NCBI GenBank assembly: GCA_009599575.1
Contig: VWND01000067.1
Coordinates: 186,001-250,000 of the forward strand
DNA length: 64,000 nucleotides
Source of the DNA: Blumeriella jaapii
Lineage: Eukaryota > Ascomycota > Leotiomycetes > Helotiales > Drepanopezizaceae
Direction of reading: 5' to 3'
The notes below the pieces were generated by a model, which had not been told where the DNA came from, ran no database searches, and saw only the letters and a list, made by a program, of their open reading frames with translations. A program made the translations under genes and the position numbers. Shown here one piece after another: positions 20,251 through 32,284 of this stretch (position 1 is the stretch's first letter; each line of letters opens with the position of its first letter).

Positions 20251-23200
20251 ATATAACACATTTTTTTAATTAATAAACTTATCGATATTATATCGTTTTC
20301 TAAGCAAAGCGTTGTTAAACCTGGCAAATTTATTTTTAATTTATTTTAAAACGGAATTATTATACGTAATTTTTCCGAATTTAAGCAAATATATAATGCC
20401 GTTATTTTAGATTAATAAACAGCTTTCGTAAAAACATTTATAAAATAATTCGATATAATAACTAAAAACGTTAACGAATTTTTATTCGATTATAAAGGTT
20501 TCGTTAAAATTGAATTCGTTCGCAAAAGCTTTAATTACGATAAGTTTTTGCTAAATTATAATAACGCTTTAAAAGCTTTCGCCGAAGCAAAAAAAGCTCG
20601 AAATAATAAAAATAACAAACCGAATATTACGCTTTTTGTTAAATCAACGAAAAAAGAATATTTAAAAATATATTTTTAGCAAAATCACCGGTATTATTTT
20701 ATTTCGGCATTTCGCTCGTTTTTTCGAAACTATTACTTTTATTAAAAAAAAAGTCTGGATATTAAACGCTTATATTTTTAAAGCGCAAGCTTTAAAAGCT
20801 AATAATCCAAAAGTCCGCAGGTTTATAAGCTTTTTCATAGCCGTTTGCAAACTGGTCGACGACGCTATATAATTATTAAAAAAAATTCTAATCGGCTGCG
20901 AAATTTTAAATTTGATTTTTTTTTAAAACAAAAAACTAAACGTCGCTAAATGCGGCATTTTTATACCGAAAAAAAGAAACGACGCTATTTCGATATTTCA
21001 AATTTACGACAACGAAAAAAACGAAAAAATCAATATTATTTTCGTTTAGTTCGAAAAAACATACGCGGTAGCAATTAATATTTTTAAAACAGCTAAAACA
21101 ATTCGGCGATTTTTATTTTTAACTATCGAAAACGAATTCGAAAACGAAATTAAAAGCGTAATAATAAATAACCGTTTATTCGAATATAAAAAATTTATTA
21201 TATTTATAAAAACGGTTCCGAAAAAAATAAAAACAAAAAACGTAAAAAAGCGCGCCGATATTTTCGAAATCTTTTTTATTCGGAAAAAAAAACTATTCGC
21301 ATCGCTAGCAAAAAAGGCATCGCGAATAAAAACAGCCGGAAATCGACGCCGAATTATAAATTTCAAGCTAATTAATAAAAAACGCGACGATTTTACGAAA
21401 TCAAATTTAAAAAACGCCGGCATTTCGAAAAAAAAAAATCCAAACGATTTTAAATCTAATTTTTCGAAACTAAACATATAAATATCAGAAACGCTTGCTG
21501 CGTTTAAAAACGTCGTATTATTACCGTTAATACTTTAGATTTTAATAAAAGCATTTAAAATCTCGATTATTATACGATTCGACCGAAAAAGCTTAAAAAG
21601 AAATATCGAAATTATCGCGGAAAAAATTATATAAAAAGCATAAAATCAGATTATTTTATTTAAAACTTTCGCTTTCGACGACGAAACGATTTAAAAGTTT
21701 TACTTCGATACTTTTATATAAAAATCAAATAAATCCGTTAATTTTTTTTTTTTGCTTCGAACGAAAACTAAACCAATTTTTTTTCGAAAAATTGCAAATA
21801 TAATATATTAAAATAAATAAAAAAAACTTTTGAAAACGGTAATCCGTTTTTACTCGAGCTTTTTTTCGTTAAAAAACTCCGATTTTTTAATTTCGTTTTT
21901 ACGAATAACGTTAACGCTAAAAAAAACGGCAAATTCTGCTATTTTTACGTACGCTGTTACGCGGCGTATTACGATTTAATTACAAAAAAAATCGACGTTA
22001 TCGGCTTCGCTAATCGATTCGCTGTTATTAAAAATTCGAATTACGACGTATTCGAAATTAATTTTAATAATTAATTTATATTCCGACGAAAGATTACGAA
22101 AATTATTTAAACACGTGCTAAAACTTATCTGGGCTACGTAAATTTCAAAGCAAATCCTAAAGCTTTTAGCGCGATTACAAAACTCGATTGAAACGTAAAA
22201 AAGTAAAAGCAATAAATATTTTTAAAAGCCGACTTTTCTAGCTTTTCGACCGAAAGTGTATTTTAAAATTTATTTAAACTAAGCTGCGAATTCGTTAATT
22301 ATATAAAGTTTTACAACGGAAAAAACAAATTATTATTGCATTTTATAAAAAAAAAAGTAGTTATATATAAATATTATTTCCGATTAATTAAAACCTAAAA
22401 AGCATTTACAATTTTCTTCGCTAATATGTTTTACAATTTTATTTAATAAATTTTTAAAATACATTCCGGCTTTTATCGCCGTTCTGATTATTCGGAATTT
22501 TAAAAACTGCCGCTTTATAATATATTTTAACGTTTCGATCGCTTTAGGTTTCGCTGGTTCCGACCGTATTACGGTTATAAAATTCGATATCGCCGATTTT
22601 TAAAAAAAAAAAAAAATCGAAGATTTTACCGACGCTATTTTCGATTATTACGTTTTGCTTATATTCGCATATAATTCGAAAATAATCGAAATTTATTTGC
22701 AATTATATTACGACGCCAAGCTGATTAAAATTATTTAAAAAAGCTTAGCTTTCTCGTATTTTAGCGCGTTTAAAATAATAGCTTCGGCTATTTTATCGGA
22801 TTACGAAACCGAAAGCTACGAAATAGAAAATAAAATAACTTTTGTTAGTCGATTAAGCAAAAAGTTTTCGTCAAATTTAAAACCTAAAAAACCGACGGCG
22901 TAATACTGGTTTATTCGAATAATTATACGACGCAAAAATACAAAAACCATTTCGAAAACGACGCTCCGATAAGCAATCTGATATTAATTATACTGCGGCG
23001 AAAGCAATTATTGCATTTTCGGTAGTTTCGATTGCAAACGACTATTTCCGAATTATTTCGTGGAATAGTCTTTTTTACAAATTTCGAAGCTTTTTTAAAA
23101 GCATTCGTCGGCAAATAACCGTAATCCGATTTATCAGTTTTACGCGAAGCAAAAGCGTTAATCGGTTTTAATTACGACGAATTAATCGATTACTTTTACG

Positions 23201-23520
23201 ATTTTAATATAAAATTTTTCAGCGCTTTTTGCAAAGCGTAAAACTACGTTTAAAAGCTGAAATTTATTATTTACGCGGAAAAGTCGTAAAAAGCATTCGT
23301 CGCGGCGATATTTAATAATATTATCGACGAAAAAGTTATTAAAACGTTCGTAGATTTAAACGATACTTCGATTAATATTTTATCGAGCCATTTTTTAAAA
23401 AAGCAAAATAAACAAAATAATTTAAACGATAAGCGAAACGCTATTTTTCCGTAAAAGCCGATAGTAAAAAGGCCAAAAACGGGTTAAAAAATCGAAAAAA
23501 TATAGATTTAAAAAATTCGG
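20251..23520 (+). pseudogene. E2 extra 3' region, unknown protein(s)
   Basis: About 3.3 kb between the spacer and 3' LTR, on the same strand as pol. Interrupted frames give KLVDDAI, AKCGIFIPKKRNDAI, FEYKKFIIFIKT, IRFYSS-type, NVNAKKNGKFCYF-type, KFDIADF, and near the end EKVIKTFVDLNDTSINIL. It is Lys/Asn/Ile rich. I do not recognise any of these; they are not env, dUTPase or RNase H blocks that I can name. A long antisense frame (21046-21477) also survives, so strand is inferred. Conserved in E1 and D. Confidence 0.5.
21295..21327 (-). repeat. 33-bp palindromic motif, site 4 (E2)
   Basis: Arms ATTCGCATCGC and GGCATCGCGAAT-type end. It reads FASLAKKASRI on the + strand. Confidence 0.8.
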
Positions 23521-23633
23521 TTTTTAATTAATTAGTTTTTAAATTATATAAAATAAATTAAATTAAATTTATTAAAATTATATTTTTTTTTTGTCGTAAT
23601 TAAAAACGACTACGTATATTATTTGGGACAGAA

Positions 23634-23900
23634 TATAAAACGGTAATACTTTGTATTAATAAAAATTGGTAGTTTTAGCTATAATCGAGGCATGGACCCT
23701 TTCGAAACTCTCTGCTATTAACTACTTTTAACAGATATAAAAGCAAAGCATTCTTTTAAATAATATTATAAGCACGCAATTTATTTTATACTTTTACTTA
23801 TTTTTTTTTTCCTTTTTTTAGTCTCTTCTAGGGTTTCCCTAGACTATTTTACCCACCGACATATGGCCGTATCAGTCTGGTTTTCCTACCTACTTTTATA
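23634..23900 (+). repeat. E2 3' LTR
   Basis: 267 bp, starting TATAAAACGGTAATAC and ending CTACCTACTTTTATA. The short purine-rich GGGACAGAA just before it may be the polypurine tract. The right flank is copia element H. Confidence 0.9.
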
Positions 23901-25040
23901 ATAATCCAGATTTTTTATATTCGTAAGCTCGTAAGCTTTTTTCAGACCGAAAATAATTTCGTCGGCTTTTAACGAATAAAAAGCGTAATATAAAACTTGA
24001 ATATCGTCGACGTAAAACGCTACGTATACGCTTCGCATTTCGTTAGCGAATATACAAAGCTTTTCGCCTATTAGTTCGAGCTTCAGCTTTTTTAAAGTAT
24101 TAGCGAATTCGCCGTATTATAAGATTGGAAAGTCTTTTAATTTATACAAAGCTCGGTCTAGCTATATTATTATATTTGATTATTTAAATTTATTAAGCAA
24201 ATAGCACGTAATTGGCTTATTCCTGAAATTTCGTTTTATATTAACGAATATATTAATTATATCGAATTGCTTAATTTTCAAATCGAAATAAACCGTCAGC
24301 GCTATAACCGTTCGGAAAAAACGGGCTGCGAATATAACTGCGTATATAAAAAAAATTAAAGCTTCGTTTTGAAAATCTTCTTTTACGATTAATTTCGATT
24401 TGCACCGTTGCAATTCGCTTAAGCTGTTTGTTTTGTATATAAAAATTCATTTAAATAAAATAAATTTTATAGTTTTATTTTTTTTAATAATTCTTCAGCA
24501 CTTTTTAGTTTTCAAATTTTTAATTTCGGTCTTTGTTTTTTTTCTAAACTGCTTTTTTATTTAATGGTTTTTTAATTCGTTTTAGTTTTTTAAAGCTTTC
24601 GGTAAATTGTTCCGATATTATTTTTAATCGGAAGGTTAAATGTTTTTTACCGACTTTTTTTTTATCGAAGCCGCTATTATTGCGTAGATAGCTTAAAAGT
24701 TTTTTCTATTTATTTAAATCGGCTCGTTTATCCAAAACGTATAAACGAATTCGTCGATCTATTATTTGGTAAATAAAACCATTAATTAAAAAATTTCGTA
24801 TACCGTGGCGTATATTTTCGGTTTATCCGGCCAGTATAAAATAAAATCTGTACGATTTCGTTTAGCAATTTTTAAAATCAGCTGCTTTTTATCGCTTATC
24901 GGAAACTTCGATTTATTTTTTTTATTTTTTTTAAATAATATCTTTTTTTTAATAATCAGCTTTGGAAAAGCTTTCAAAAGCAAACGTTTAGATAGCTGTT
25001 TTATTTTAAATCGATCTGGCGCTTAATTTGCCGAGCGATA
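23901..25040 (-). pseudogene. pol: H reverse transcriptase
   Basis: The open frame at 24180-24413 reads IFAARFFRTVIALTVYFDLK then IKQFDIINIFVN, the copia RT core. Further on LDRALYKLKDFPIL and VYVAFYVDDIQVLYYA follow; YVDD is encoded at 24003-24014 and is intact, its Asp codons lying in CpG context. KKAYELTNIK ends the readable part. The frame at 24786-24983 covers the linker before RT. + strand frames here are shadows. Confidence 0.9.
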
Positions 25041-26860
25041 GCTTTTAATTATAATTTAAAAAATTGAATTGCGCGCTTTTTCGTATAAAACCATTTTTAT
25101 ATTCGCGCCGAAAAACTTTTTACTTTGCTCCGCTTTATTTTGTTTTGCAATAATAAATTTTGCTAATTTGTTATTTTTTTTTAAATTTTCATAATTTTTT
25201 AACGTTTTTATCGCGTCGGTTAAAATGTTTCGGATATGCTTTGCATATTTCCGATTAATAATTAATTTTAAAAATTAAAACTGGTCGGTAATAGCTTTAT
25301 CGAAAAAGCTTTTATAAAAAACTATTATTTCCGAATTTTAAACGTTTAAATCGACCGTAAAAAAAAGCTCGATCGCCTCGATTTTTATTAAATTTTTTAT
25401 TTCCGAGGATTTAGCTTTTTTTAAAATATCTAAATTTATTAATATTAAAATATTTTTCTTTTCCATCGTAGATTTTAAAAATTCACTAAAAAGGCCTGAA
25501 ATCGGTTTTGGTTCTGATAGCGGCTCCGATGGAAAAAGACTTTTATTCTTTTTTGTAAAATCTGAAGGTTGCTCGTTTTATAATAATAGCTTTTTTTTTA
25601 TATTATTTCTTTTTTAGCATACCGAGTTTTGCTGGTTTGCGCCGCCACTAAAACCGCTCGCTAATATTTAATACTTAGCGTTTTAAGCTTTTTTGTTTTC
25701 CGCGTTTTCGATAAACTCTACGATTTTCTAAAACTTTAGTTTAATTATAAAACTTGGACTTTTACGCTCCGAAAAATAAAACTTAGATTCGTTAAATATT
25801 ACGTTTCGGCTCGTAATTATACGCATCAGCTAAAGCATCCAGATTTTATAAATATTAAAAGCGTTATATTTAATCAAATATCCGATATATTTTTTCGGAA
25901 AAACCTTAAATTTTTTTTTGTGTTTTATAATCTTCCGATCTTTTATTATTAAATACGCATAAGCTTCGTACGTATAAACTTTGTTTCAATTTGGTTTAAA
26001 ATCGGCCGTACGCGCTTTTATAATAGCAGGGTCGTAATATCTGAAATATTATTTAAATCAATTGTATAAAACTTTATTTAAAAACTTAAATTGTTTTTTC
26101 GCAAACGGCGATATATTATACAAATACGCTGCTGCTTTTATCGTTTCGGGCCAAAAGAAAATTGAAAAGCCCGTTTCAATTTTTATTTTTATCGAACGCT
26201 TAATTATTTTTTTTTTTGCTCGTTCGATCGAGCCGTTTGGCTAATGCACGTAAAATAAAATTAATTCCAAATCGATACTTTCGCGCTCCGCTTATTTCTG
26301 ATATTTCGAAATAATATTTTTTTATTTTAAAATTACCGACGATTCGTTATTTTATCGAATTTTGCAAATAAAAAAATTGTATTAGCGTTTTATTTATACG
26401 TCGAACGTTTAAAAACGGTTCAGAACGACTTTTATATTTTTCGTTCTGGTAGCGAAAGCTTAAATCTTTTTATTATATTCGTTTTTTATTAAAAACATTT
26501 ACGTCGAGCCGTTATAAGTTTTTCTACGATTTTTAAAATAATCGTAAAAGTTTCAGCCGATGCGAAAAAAAAACCTAAAAGATTTATTTTCTAATATTGC
26601 TTTTGAAATTATCTGTTTTAAATGCGTAACAGCATACTTTTCGCATTTCATTTTAATTAATCCTTTGATTTTTATTTTACGAATATTTTCGATCAGCTTT
26701 TCGAACGCGTTTTTTTTTAAATGGCCCGAACGAAAATGCTATAAGCGCGTATCGTTATTCCGATCGTACGTAAATACGCTGCTTTTTTTAAATTTATAAC
26801 GCGTATAACGTTTCGGAATTATATAAATTATTAAGCCGAGCGAATTACGTTTTAGAAAGT
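25041..26860 (-). pseudogene. pol: H integrase (copia type)
   Basis: The zinc domain lies at about 26630-26790: HFRSGHLKKNAFEKLIENIR, then KCEKYA, where CxxC has lost its second Cys. The core region follows with FYDYFKNRR and KNEYNKK, then SIEPFG-strand sequence whose sense reading is ERAKKKIIKRSIKIKIETGF. FFWPETIKAAAYLYNISP and HKKKFKVFPKKYIGYLIKYN with NIYKIW and SRNVIFNES are the C-terminal copia blocks. The + frames at 26062 and 26560 are shadows. Confidence 0.85.
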
Positions 26861-29040
26861 TTAAATTATTACGTGGAAAATACAAACAAAAAAAATAATT
26901 GATTTTAATATATTTAAATATATAAAAATCGGCGATCGTTTAATACTAACGTTTTAAAATAAAACTTTTAAAATTTCCAAAACGAAAAGTATTATCTAAC
27001 CCTTAGAATTAATAACTTTTTTTAGCTAAAAAACTAGCGGAAATAATATTAATAATAAAATCTAAAACGAACGCCACGTTATTAAAAACTATATTCTAAA
27101 GCTTTTTATTTTTTTTGCGAAAAACTTTTTTTATTAAACGACTTTTTTTTCCGACGATTAAAAGATTTTATATACCTGTATAAACGCTGTTAATAAAGTT
27201 ATTAACTTTTTTATAAAACTTTTCGATAAAAAGATTTTTATCGTTTATTAAATAAATTTCAAAATAATTATTAAAAAAAATATTTTTATTTAGAAAATAA
27301 TATTAATTAAGCTTTAAAGCCAAAACGTTAATTCCGAAATGCTTTTTGATCGTATTAGCAAAAAAAACAAAAAGTTGCGATAAAAAACTTTTTTTGATCG
27401 TTTTTGAAAATTGATTTTAAAATCTGTTTTAGCTTAATTATTAAAACTTTAAGAATTTTGTTAATTGCGACCATTTAAATATCTTTTTTATTTAAAGCTT
27501 TTAAAGTCTTTTTATAATTGAAAAACAGTTTTTTTCGTATTTCAGCGATCTTCTGCTTATTTAAAAAATTAAAAAAAGTCTTTTTTTTACGACGACCATT
27601 TATTACGTATAAAAGTTTTTTATAATCGGTTAAAAAATAAAAATAGCGCTTTTTAAAAATATCGTATAAACAGTTATATTCTTTTTCTTTTTTCTTTTTG
27701 CTTTTTCCTTTTTTTTTTCTACGACTTTTCGAAGTATTGTTGTTTTTAGAATCAAAAAGAAAAATAGCGAAAACTCCGATTTTTCGGCTTAAATTATCGA
27801 ATTTTCGGTTGTTTTCAAAAAACGAAATTATAAAATTTAGTTCGATTAAAATCTTTTTTATAAAAAAGCCGGCAAATTCGTTTTTCAAATATTTAGTTTT
27901 TTTGCCGTTCGTTTATTATAAATTAATATATACGACGATTGCGTCGAGAAAATCGGTGGCAGCGTAGCGGCCATTTATATTAGAAATCTTATATTCGATA
28001 GCTGCTTTATAAGCGATCTGCTATTTTTTTATTTATTTGGTTATATTTATTTTTCCGTTATACGTTTTGCGAAAAGTGTTTTTATAATCAGATTTAACGA
28101 AGCTAATTACGGAAAAATATGCAAAAGCGATATTTTTTTTCAAAATACAAATAAATGCCTGAAATAACTTCTGTTTTCTTTTATAATATAAATCCTTGAT
28201 CTTACGCACATTTTTATTTATTAAAAAATCTTTTTGCAAATCAGTATGAAAAATGGCGTACGCTTTTTTATTATTAATAGCTTTAATCTCCGATTAAACA
28301 ATTGCAAAATTTATTAAATTAGTTTTTATAATTAAAAAAACCTAATCGAGCAACTTTTAATAAACAATAACGTACTTCTGCCATTTTTTAAATTTTTTTA
28401 AATAGTTTTTAAAAAAATAATCGATTTTATTTTTCAAATCGTCGAAAATCAAATTGGCTAGTCGAAGCCTGTCGAAAAGATTATTAATCGTAACGGCGGC
28501 CTTTTTTGCCTCGGTTATTCCGTTGTATTCGGCGTATTTTCGATCGTAATCTGCTTAGCACTTTTTATTTTTTTAATCGATAAACTAATATAAAAACTGT
28601 TTTAATAATCGTTTATTAATAAAAAAGCAAAATAAAAGGTCAGGATCGGTGTAATCGAAAAAAAAAATCTCTGATCGATAAAATTTGTACGCTTCCAATT
28701 AAAAGATCCACGATTTTGGGTCGTAAAGAAAAACCTTTTTTTTCGTAAAAGCCGATATATTGTTTTCGTTATGAAAAATCGATTAATTAAATTGAAAAAA
28801 ATAAAAAAATAAAAATAAGATTTGTAAATTAAAAAAATCGAAGAATTAATGCTTCTCGTATTTTTAATAGCTTTTTATCGATTCGTAGCCTTTTGCCAAA
28901 TAAAAAAAACTTTGCAAAATATAACCTTCCACGAATATTTTTTAATAATTCGAATAAATTAACCGATAAAAACTTTCAACGAGTCTCCTAACGTATGCAT
29001 TGCAAAAAAAAGCTTATTAATTAGCTCCGGGGCTTATAAC
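26861..29040 (-). pseudogene. gag: H gag, protease region and leader
   Basis: An open frame at 27475-27888 reads EFAGFFIKKILIELNFIISF, then a Lys-rich KSRRKKKGKSKKKKEKEYNC and FKKRYFYFLTDYKKLLYVIN. It fits the end of a copia Gag with a possible knuckle whose second Cys is not visible. The protease expected between 26861 and 27470 is not recognisable. Another frame at 28033-28239 is probably Gag. About 28770-29040 is leader; no primer site is certain. Confidence 0.65.
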
Positions 29041-29343
29041 TGTCGTGTATAACCGAATAGTCGGTAGAAACCTTTACCGAAGGCTAGAACGAATAAATTG
29101 TATACAATAAAATGTTTTTTTGTATTATTTTAAGTCTGACTAGCGAGCTTTCCGCAAAAGACGAAAGGTTCGGGCTCGCTTAATCAGTCGGTCGGAAAAA
29201 CTAGTTTCCGAAAAGGCTCGTTATCACGTGACTACGAGCCTTTCCGAGCTCCAGGAACATTTAACTACTGAAAGCGTACAGAAAGAATGAATCTGGAACA
29301 AAAAAAATAAGAGGAAATAAAAAAATGTAAATATAGCGCAACA
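29041..29343 (-). repeat. H 5' LTR (copia)
   Basis: 303 bp, TGTCGTGTATAACCG to ATATAGCGCAACA on +. It is aligned over its length to the inverted copy at 32670-32985. It carries a hairpin around TCACGTGA (29205-29250). It is less mutated than the interior. Confidence 0.85.
29205..29250. other. Hairpin around TCACGTGA in copia LTR
   Basis: CCGAAAAGGCTCGT and ACGAGCCTTTCCGAG pair across a centre holding TCACGTGA. The other LTR copy keeps the arms with TTACGTAA in the centre. It could be a bHLH-type binding site or an RNA stem; neither is shown. Confidence 0.6.
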
Positions 29344-30551
29344 AAAGCATATTATAATAAACTTTTGCAATTTTAATAAAAACAAACACGGCTACGATAA
29401 CGTATTCGTAATAATAAATCGCTTTTCCAAACAAGTTATTTCGATTTTTTGTTATAAAAATATCGACGCTCGAAGCTTCGCCAAATTGTATATATTTTAC
29501 GTATATAAATATTTTGGCTTTTCAAAAAGTATTATTAGCGATCGTAGCTTTTAATATTAATTTATTTTCTGATTTGAATTAAACAAAATATTCGATACGC
29601 AATTAAAACTTTCGATAGCCGCTTATTTTAAAACCGACTGTCAGACCGAAATTTACAATTAATATTTGTAAAAACGCTTTCGACTTTTCGTAAACTTTTA
29701 TTAAAACGATTAAAGCGAATTTTTTTTAATAATGGATTTCGCTTAAATAATCTTTTTTTACGAAAGTTTAAATGGCCTTTCACTTTTTGAAATTGTATAC
29801 GATTATTTTTTATACTAATTGAAATTAAAAGCTCGATACTTTTTTTTTTTTAAATTTTTTATATAAATTAAACGCAAACGAAGCTCGTGCGTACGCTCGC
29901 CGCTATTACGACGCTTAAAACTTCGCCAAATCGCATTTTCAACAAGCCTACGATAAAATAAAAAAAAATGCGAATAAATTTCGCCGCGCGATCGATTTTA
30001 ACGTTAACGACTATATGTAGCTCGATATACGTTTATTTCCGATCTTTCGGCTTTTTCGTAAGCTCGACAACCTTACAAACGACTTTTTTAAAATTATAGC
30101 CAAAATTTTCGATAACGCTTTTAAGCTAGATTTTTTTAGTATTATAAACGTACATCCAGTTTTTCACGCTAATCGACTGCGTAAAGCAGCTGACGACGCG
30201 CTTTTAAATCAGGTTAATTTAGCTTTTAAATTTATTAATATAATTGGTAAGCTTAAATACGAAATCGAAAAATTAATCGCTTATCGAATGCAACGGAAAA
30301 CCTTTTAATATAAAGCTTTTTAAATAAATTTAAATAAAGATTTTACGTGGTACTCCGCGTCTGATTTTATATATGCTTTTTTAAAAATGCGCGATTTCCA
30401 TTTGGCGTACAAAAAGCTTTCCGGTTCATTTGCAAAACTTATAAATTAACTGAAGGCGTATTCCGAAGGTTTGAATTCGTACGATCATTTGGATAGCGAC
30501 GTATTAATAAATAAAAGCTCGAAAACGCGCTTTTTTCGAACGGAGGAATAG
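29344..30551 (+). pseudogene. pol: G integrase core, GPF module and chromodomain
   Basis: Integrase blocks matching A are seen: the NRFSK block, KYFGF, SDRSF, and the later FRRAIDFNV block. KYEIEKLIAYRMQRKTF at about 30255-30310 starts the chromodomain. Stops at Trp and Gln codons match A in kind but not always in position, showing independent decay. A polypurine stretch CGGAGGAATAG precedes the LTR. Confidence 0.8.
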
Positions 30552-30821
30552 TGTAACGATTTATTCTTTTGCTACCTTTCGTATTATCCCAGCAACTACG
30601 TATAGCTATAAGCTTCCTGGTTTCCTGATGGGTTTTCTATTAATTATGGAAATTATTTATATATATAAGACTTTTTTCCTTTAGCAATCTTTGCTTTCTG
30701 CAGTTGTTAATTCTAAGTGAATATTTTTGTTACAGAACCAAAGGCTCGTTTTCTTATATTTATATAAACACGGCGACCAGTTGACTGATCTTCCAGCCCT
30801 TCGACTGATTAGATCGTTACA
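30552..30821 (+). repeat. G 3' LTR
   Basis: 270 bp, TGTAACGATTTATTC to AGATCGTTACA. GTGGG at 30822-30826 is the expected right target duplication; its partner is outside the window. Confidence 0.9.
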
Positions 30822-30883
30822 GTGGGGGAAAGCAAATGTCCCACTGCATCCAAGTGTCCCATCTTAATTTATGATTTTTTACG

Positions 30884-31265
30884 ATCGCATTTTATCTTAA
30901 AATATTATTATTTAATTACGCCAAATTGAAAGGTAATAAAAGCAGAAAGCTATTTTTAGATTTTAAATTAAAAATTGCATTTTTATTAATTAAAAGTTAC
31001 TAAATTACACATTTTCGTTGAATTTTTAGTTTTTTATTATCGCATTTTGTATTAAAACACTATCAACGCCAGATATTTAATTGTAATAAATTGATAAATG
31101 ATAAAAACAGAAAGCTATTATTAAATTATAAATTAAAAGTTTTATTTTTATTAATTAAAAGTTTTAAAACGTAATGTTTTGTTTGAATTTATTATTTTTT
31201 ATAATCGCATTTTAAATTAAAAAACTTCCAACGCTAGTTATTTAATTATAATAAACTGAGGAAAA
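30884..31265. repeat. Subterminal tandem units in M
   Basis: ATCGCATTTT recurs at 30884, 31039 and 31204. It is followed each time by TTAAAA-, AACGCC/AACGC-, and ATAAAAGCAGAAAGCTAT-type blocks (the third unit is truncated). Periods are 155 and 165 bp. A further inverted unit lies inside the right end (about 32195-32300). Confidence 0.75.
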
Positions 31266-31477
31266 GTAAGTTTAGCTTGCATTCGAATAGAATTTATAGA
31301 AATTATATGAAATTCTACGTCGGAATATTCATTTTTGATTAAGTGAAAGTAATTTAAATCGTTTTTGTACGCATTTCCAATCAGAAATTGTATTAATTAA
31401 ACGGCTACGAATCGTATAAATACAATATACTTTTATTAAAACTAAATAAAGCTTATATAATTTTCTTTGCTTTCTAG

Positions 31478-31744
31478 TGTAAAAGTAGGTAGGAAAACCA
31501 GACTGATACGGCCACATGTCGGTGGGTAAGATAATCTAGGGAATCCCTAGAAAAGACTAAAAAAAGGAAAAGAAGAATAAATAAAAGTATAAATTGGACT
31601 GCGTGCTTATGGTATTATTTAAAAGGATGCCTTGCTCTTATACCTGTTGAAGGTAGTCAGTAACAGGGGGTCTCGGAGGGGTCCATGCCTCGACCATAGC
31701 TAAAACTACCAACTCCCATCAATACAAGGTATCACCGTTTTACA
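31478..31744 (-). repeat. Solo LTR of family E in M, with CTAG duplication
   Basis: 267 bp, TGTAAAAGTAGGTAGG to CACCGTTTTACA. It is flanked by CTAG at 31474-31477 and 31745-31748. It is the least mutated copy of this LTR and is useful as a reference. It arose by LTR-LTR recombination or loss of the interior after insertion. Confidence 0.95.
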
Positions 31745-32284
31745 CTAGCTATTTTACATATGCTTTTCAGCTTTTAAATATCGGTATAATATTTATATTC
31801 GGAAGGTAAAAAACAAGACGCAAAAGGTAAAAGAAAACCGTTAGTTTTACGAAAAGCTTTTGCTTAAGCGTATAATAAGTAAAAGAAGCTGTTTACGAGC
31901 CTTGGATTTTAGGTTGTAAAAGCAATAAAGCTGTAAAACAAAAAAAAATCGTATTAAAAATAATAAATTGCAATTTTTTTGCCGAAAATCTCAATATATA
32001 ATAAAACGCGAGCTTAGTAAAACTTTTATAATTATCGAATATTTTATAAACGATTAAAAAGGTTTATCTGAATTATAATACAAAACATTTTAATTGCAAA
32101 CAAATGTAAATAGGCTTTTTAAAAGCGAAAAAGCGAAAAAAAAATTGAAAATGCGTATAAAACACTTGTTTAAATTGGTTTTTATTAATAAAATTTAATT
32201 TTTTAATTTAAAATCTGAAAACAACTGCTTGCTTTTATTATATTTTAATTTAATGTAATTAATTATTTGGCGTTGGTGGTGTTT
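31745..32284. other. M interior, no gene seen
   Basis: About 540 bp of AT-rich sequence inside the TIR element. Stops occur in all frames; there are no transposase blocks, tRNA or promoter that I can support. Confidence 0.5.

Larger units (their letters stand above)
15752..23900 (+). mobile_element. E2: family E gypsy element, coding on +, 5' part outside window
   Basis: This is an inverted relative of E1. It begins at protease because E1 is inserted there (the CTTAAAAAAAGTACGAC sequence continues the E-family gag-protease junction). Protease, RT, RNase H, integrase, GPY/F, spacer and extra 3' region follow on the + strand, then the 3' LTR at 23634-23900. It is inserted in copia element H. 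Stops and lost catalytic residues occur throughout. Confidence 0.9.
23901..29343 (-). mobile_element. H: Ty1/copia element, 5' two thirds, coding on -
   Basis: The 5' LTR (29041-29343) lies at the right. Leftwards on - come gag, integrase and then RT, which is the copia order (integrase before RT). It is cut at 23900 by E2, so RNase H and the 3' LTR lie outside the window. It is inserted in chromovirus G, whose 3' part begins at 29344. The YVDD motif is intact, but many stops are present. Confidence 0.9.
29344..30821 (+). mobile_element. G: chromovirus 3' fragment
   Basis: Starting exactly after the H LTR, the sequence is collinear with A from about 9890 to its 3' LTR. It covers the integrase core, GPF, chromodomain and LTR. 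The missing 5' part should lie left of the window, beyond H, if H is an insertion in G. The right end abuts M. Confidence 0.85.

Noticed and set aside
20251..23520. env gene in family E
   Set aside because: No signal peptide, fusion peptide or clear transmembrane pattern was readable; composition is basic and Asn-rich.
30884..31265. CRISPR-like array
   Set aside because: Only three diverged units of 155-165 bp in a TIR element; no short direct repeats with unique spacers.
31329..31517. 62-codon - frame in M as transposase remnant
   Set aside because: Its first codons lie in the inserted solo LTR; no DDE block seen.
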